Positions 5,578 to 5,777 of a stretch of 5,777 bases of DNA are shown one piece after another. The notes below the pieces were generated by a model. The model saw only the letters and a list, made by a program, of their open reading frames with translations. It was not told the origin of the DNA and ran no database searches. A program made the translations under genes and the position numbers. The stretch covers positions 1 through 5,777 of the forward strand of contig JBFJJV010000172.1 in assembly GCA_041635265.1 (NCBI GenBank), read 5' to 3'. The stretch is from Panacagrimonas sp041635265. Lineage in GTDB: Bacteria; Pseudomonadota; Gammaproteobacteria; Nevskiales; Nevskiaceae. Numbering within the stretch: position 1 is the stretch's first letter; each line of letters starts with the position of its first letter.

Positions 5578-5777
5578 TGCGACCTCTCTACCAGCGCGTC
5601 CTTGACCGCAGTGATTGGCAGCTGCTGCCTGCCCCGGTGCGGGAAGTTCATGGTGTGACGGGGCAAAGCATTTTGCGCGGGGAAGCCCGCGTCGAGGCTG
5701 GCCGCAATTGGCTTTCTCGGGGGCTCGGCAGACTGATCGGGTTCCCGCCGGCTGCTGAATCGATTTCGGTAGAAGTC
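5577..5777 (+). CDS. DUF4166-like protein, N-terminal part (runs off the window)
   Basis: A frame without an ATG runs from GTG 5577 to the last base, giving 67 complete codons and no stop. It begins VRPLYQRVLDRSDWQLLP, followed by PVREVHG (20-26), RGEARVEAGRNWLSRGLGRL (34-53) and FPPAAESISVEV at the end. This pattern (LYxRVL, LP, VRxxHG, RGxAxVExG, a helix ending before PP, then alternating valines) resembles the N-terminus of DUF4166 proteins, which I recognise from memory. Their function is unknown to me; some are fused to a dehydrogenase-like domain. The start is nearly forced, since an in-frame TGA at 5571 lies 6 bases upstream and no other start codon precedes the first motif. There is no good ribosome binding site. 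The 50-nt distance from argG suggests co-transcription. Confidence 0.7.
   Translation, partial: MRPLYQRVLDRSDWQLLPAPVREVHGVTGQSILRGEARVEAGRNWLSRGLGRLIGFPPAAESISVEV

Overview
The window is an ordinary chromosomal housekeeping stretch, most likely from a gammaproteobacterium with a moderately high G+C genome. The taxonomic pointers are a canonical RNase T (a family largely confined to Gammaproteobacteria), a gammaproteobacterial-type ErpA, and the order argC / DUF6776-like membrane protein / bactofilin / erpA, which as far as I recall is also found in Pseudomonas and relatives. No mobile element, CRISPR array, tRNA or rRNA is visible, and I see no undescribed defence or biosynthetic system. I cannot name the genus.

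Left part, plus strand (1-2334): a tightly packed run of four genes. It opens with the 3' part of argC (arginine biosynthesis; the window starts just upstream of the catalytic cysteine). A single-pass membrane protein with a coiled coil (DUF6776-like), a bactofilin and erpA (A-type Fe-S carrier) follow. Gaps are 24, 22 and 47 nt, so an operon is likely. The bactofilin and erpA have clear AAGGA ribosome binding sites.

Middle (2335-2491): a 157-bp gap between convergent erpA and lipA holds three short inverted repeats and no credible gene. One of the repeats may be a weak bidirectional terminator.

Minus strand (2492-4221): rnt (RNase T) is followed after 115 nt by lipA (lipoyl synthase), both full length with all catalytic residues. 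Neither has a convincing Shine-Dalgarno sequence, and each has a -10-like hexamer a few bases before its ATG, so short-leader or leaderless mRNAs are possible. No lipB is adjacent to lipA here.

Right part, plus strand (4222-5777): a 99-bp divergent promoter region, with a perfect TATAAT, separates rnt from argG (argininosuccinate synthase, complete, 401 aa). Fifty bases after argG, a GTG-initiated reading frame runs off the window end. Its 67 visible codons look like the N-terminus of a DUF4166-type protein.

Functionally, two genes serve arginine synthesis (argC, argG), two serve Fe-S and lipoate cofactor metabolism (erpA, lipA), one serves RNA maturation (rnt), and two serve the cell envelope or cytoskeleton (DUF6776-like protein, bactofilin). 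The less explored points are the DUF6776-bactofilin pairing, the 7-codon mini-ORF that bridges them with stop/start overlaps, and the possibly leaderless rnt and lipA.
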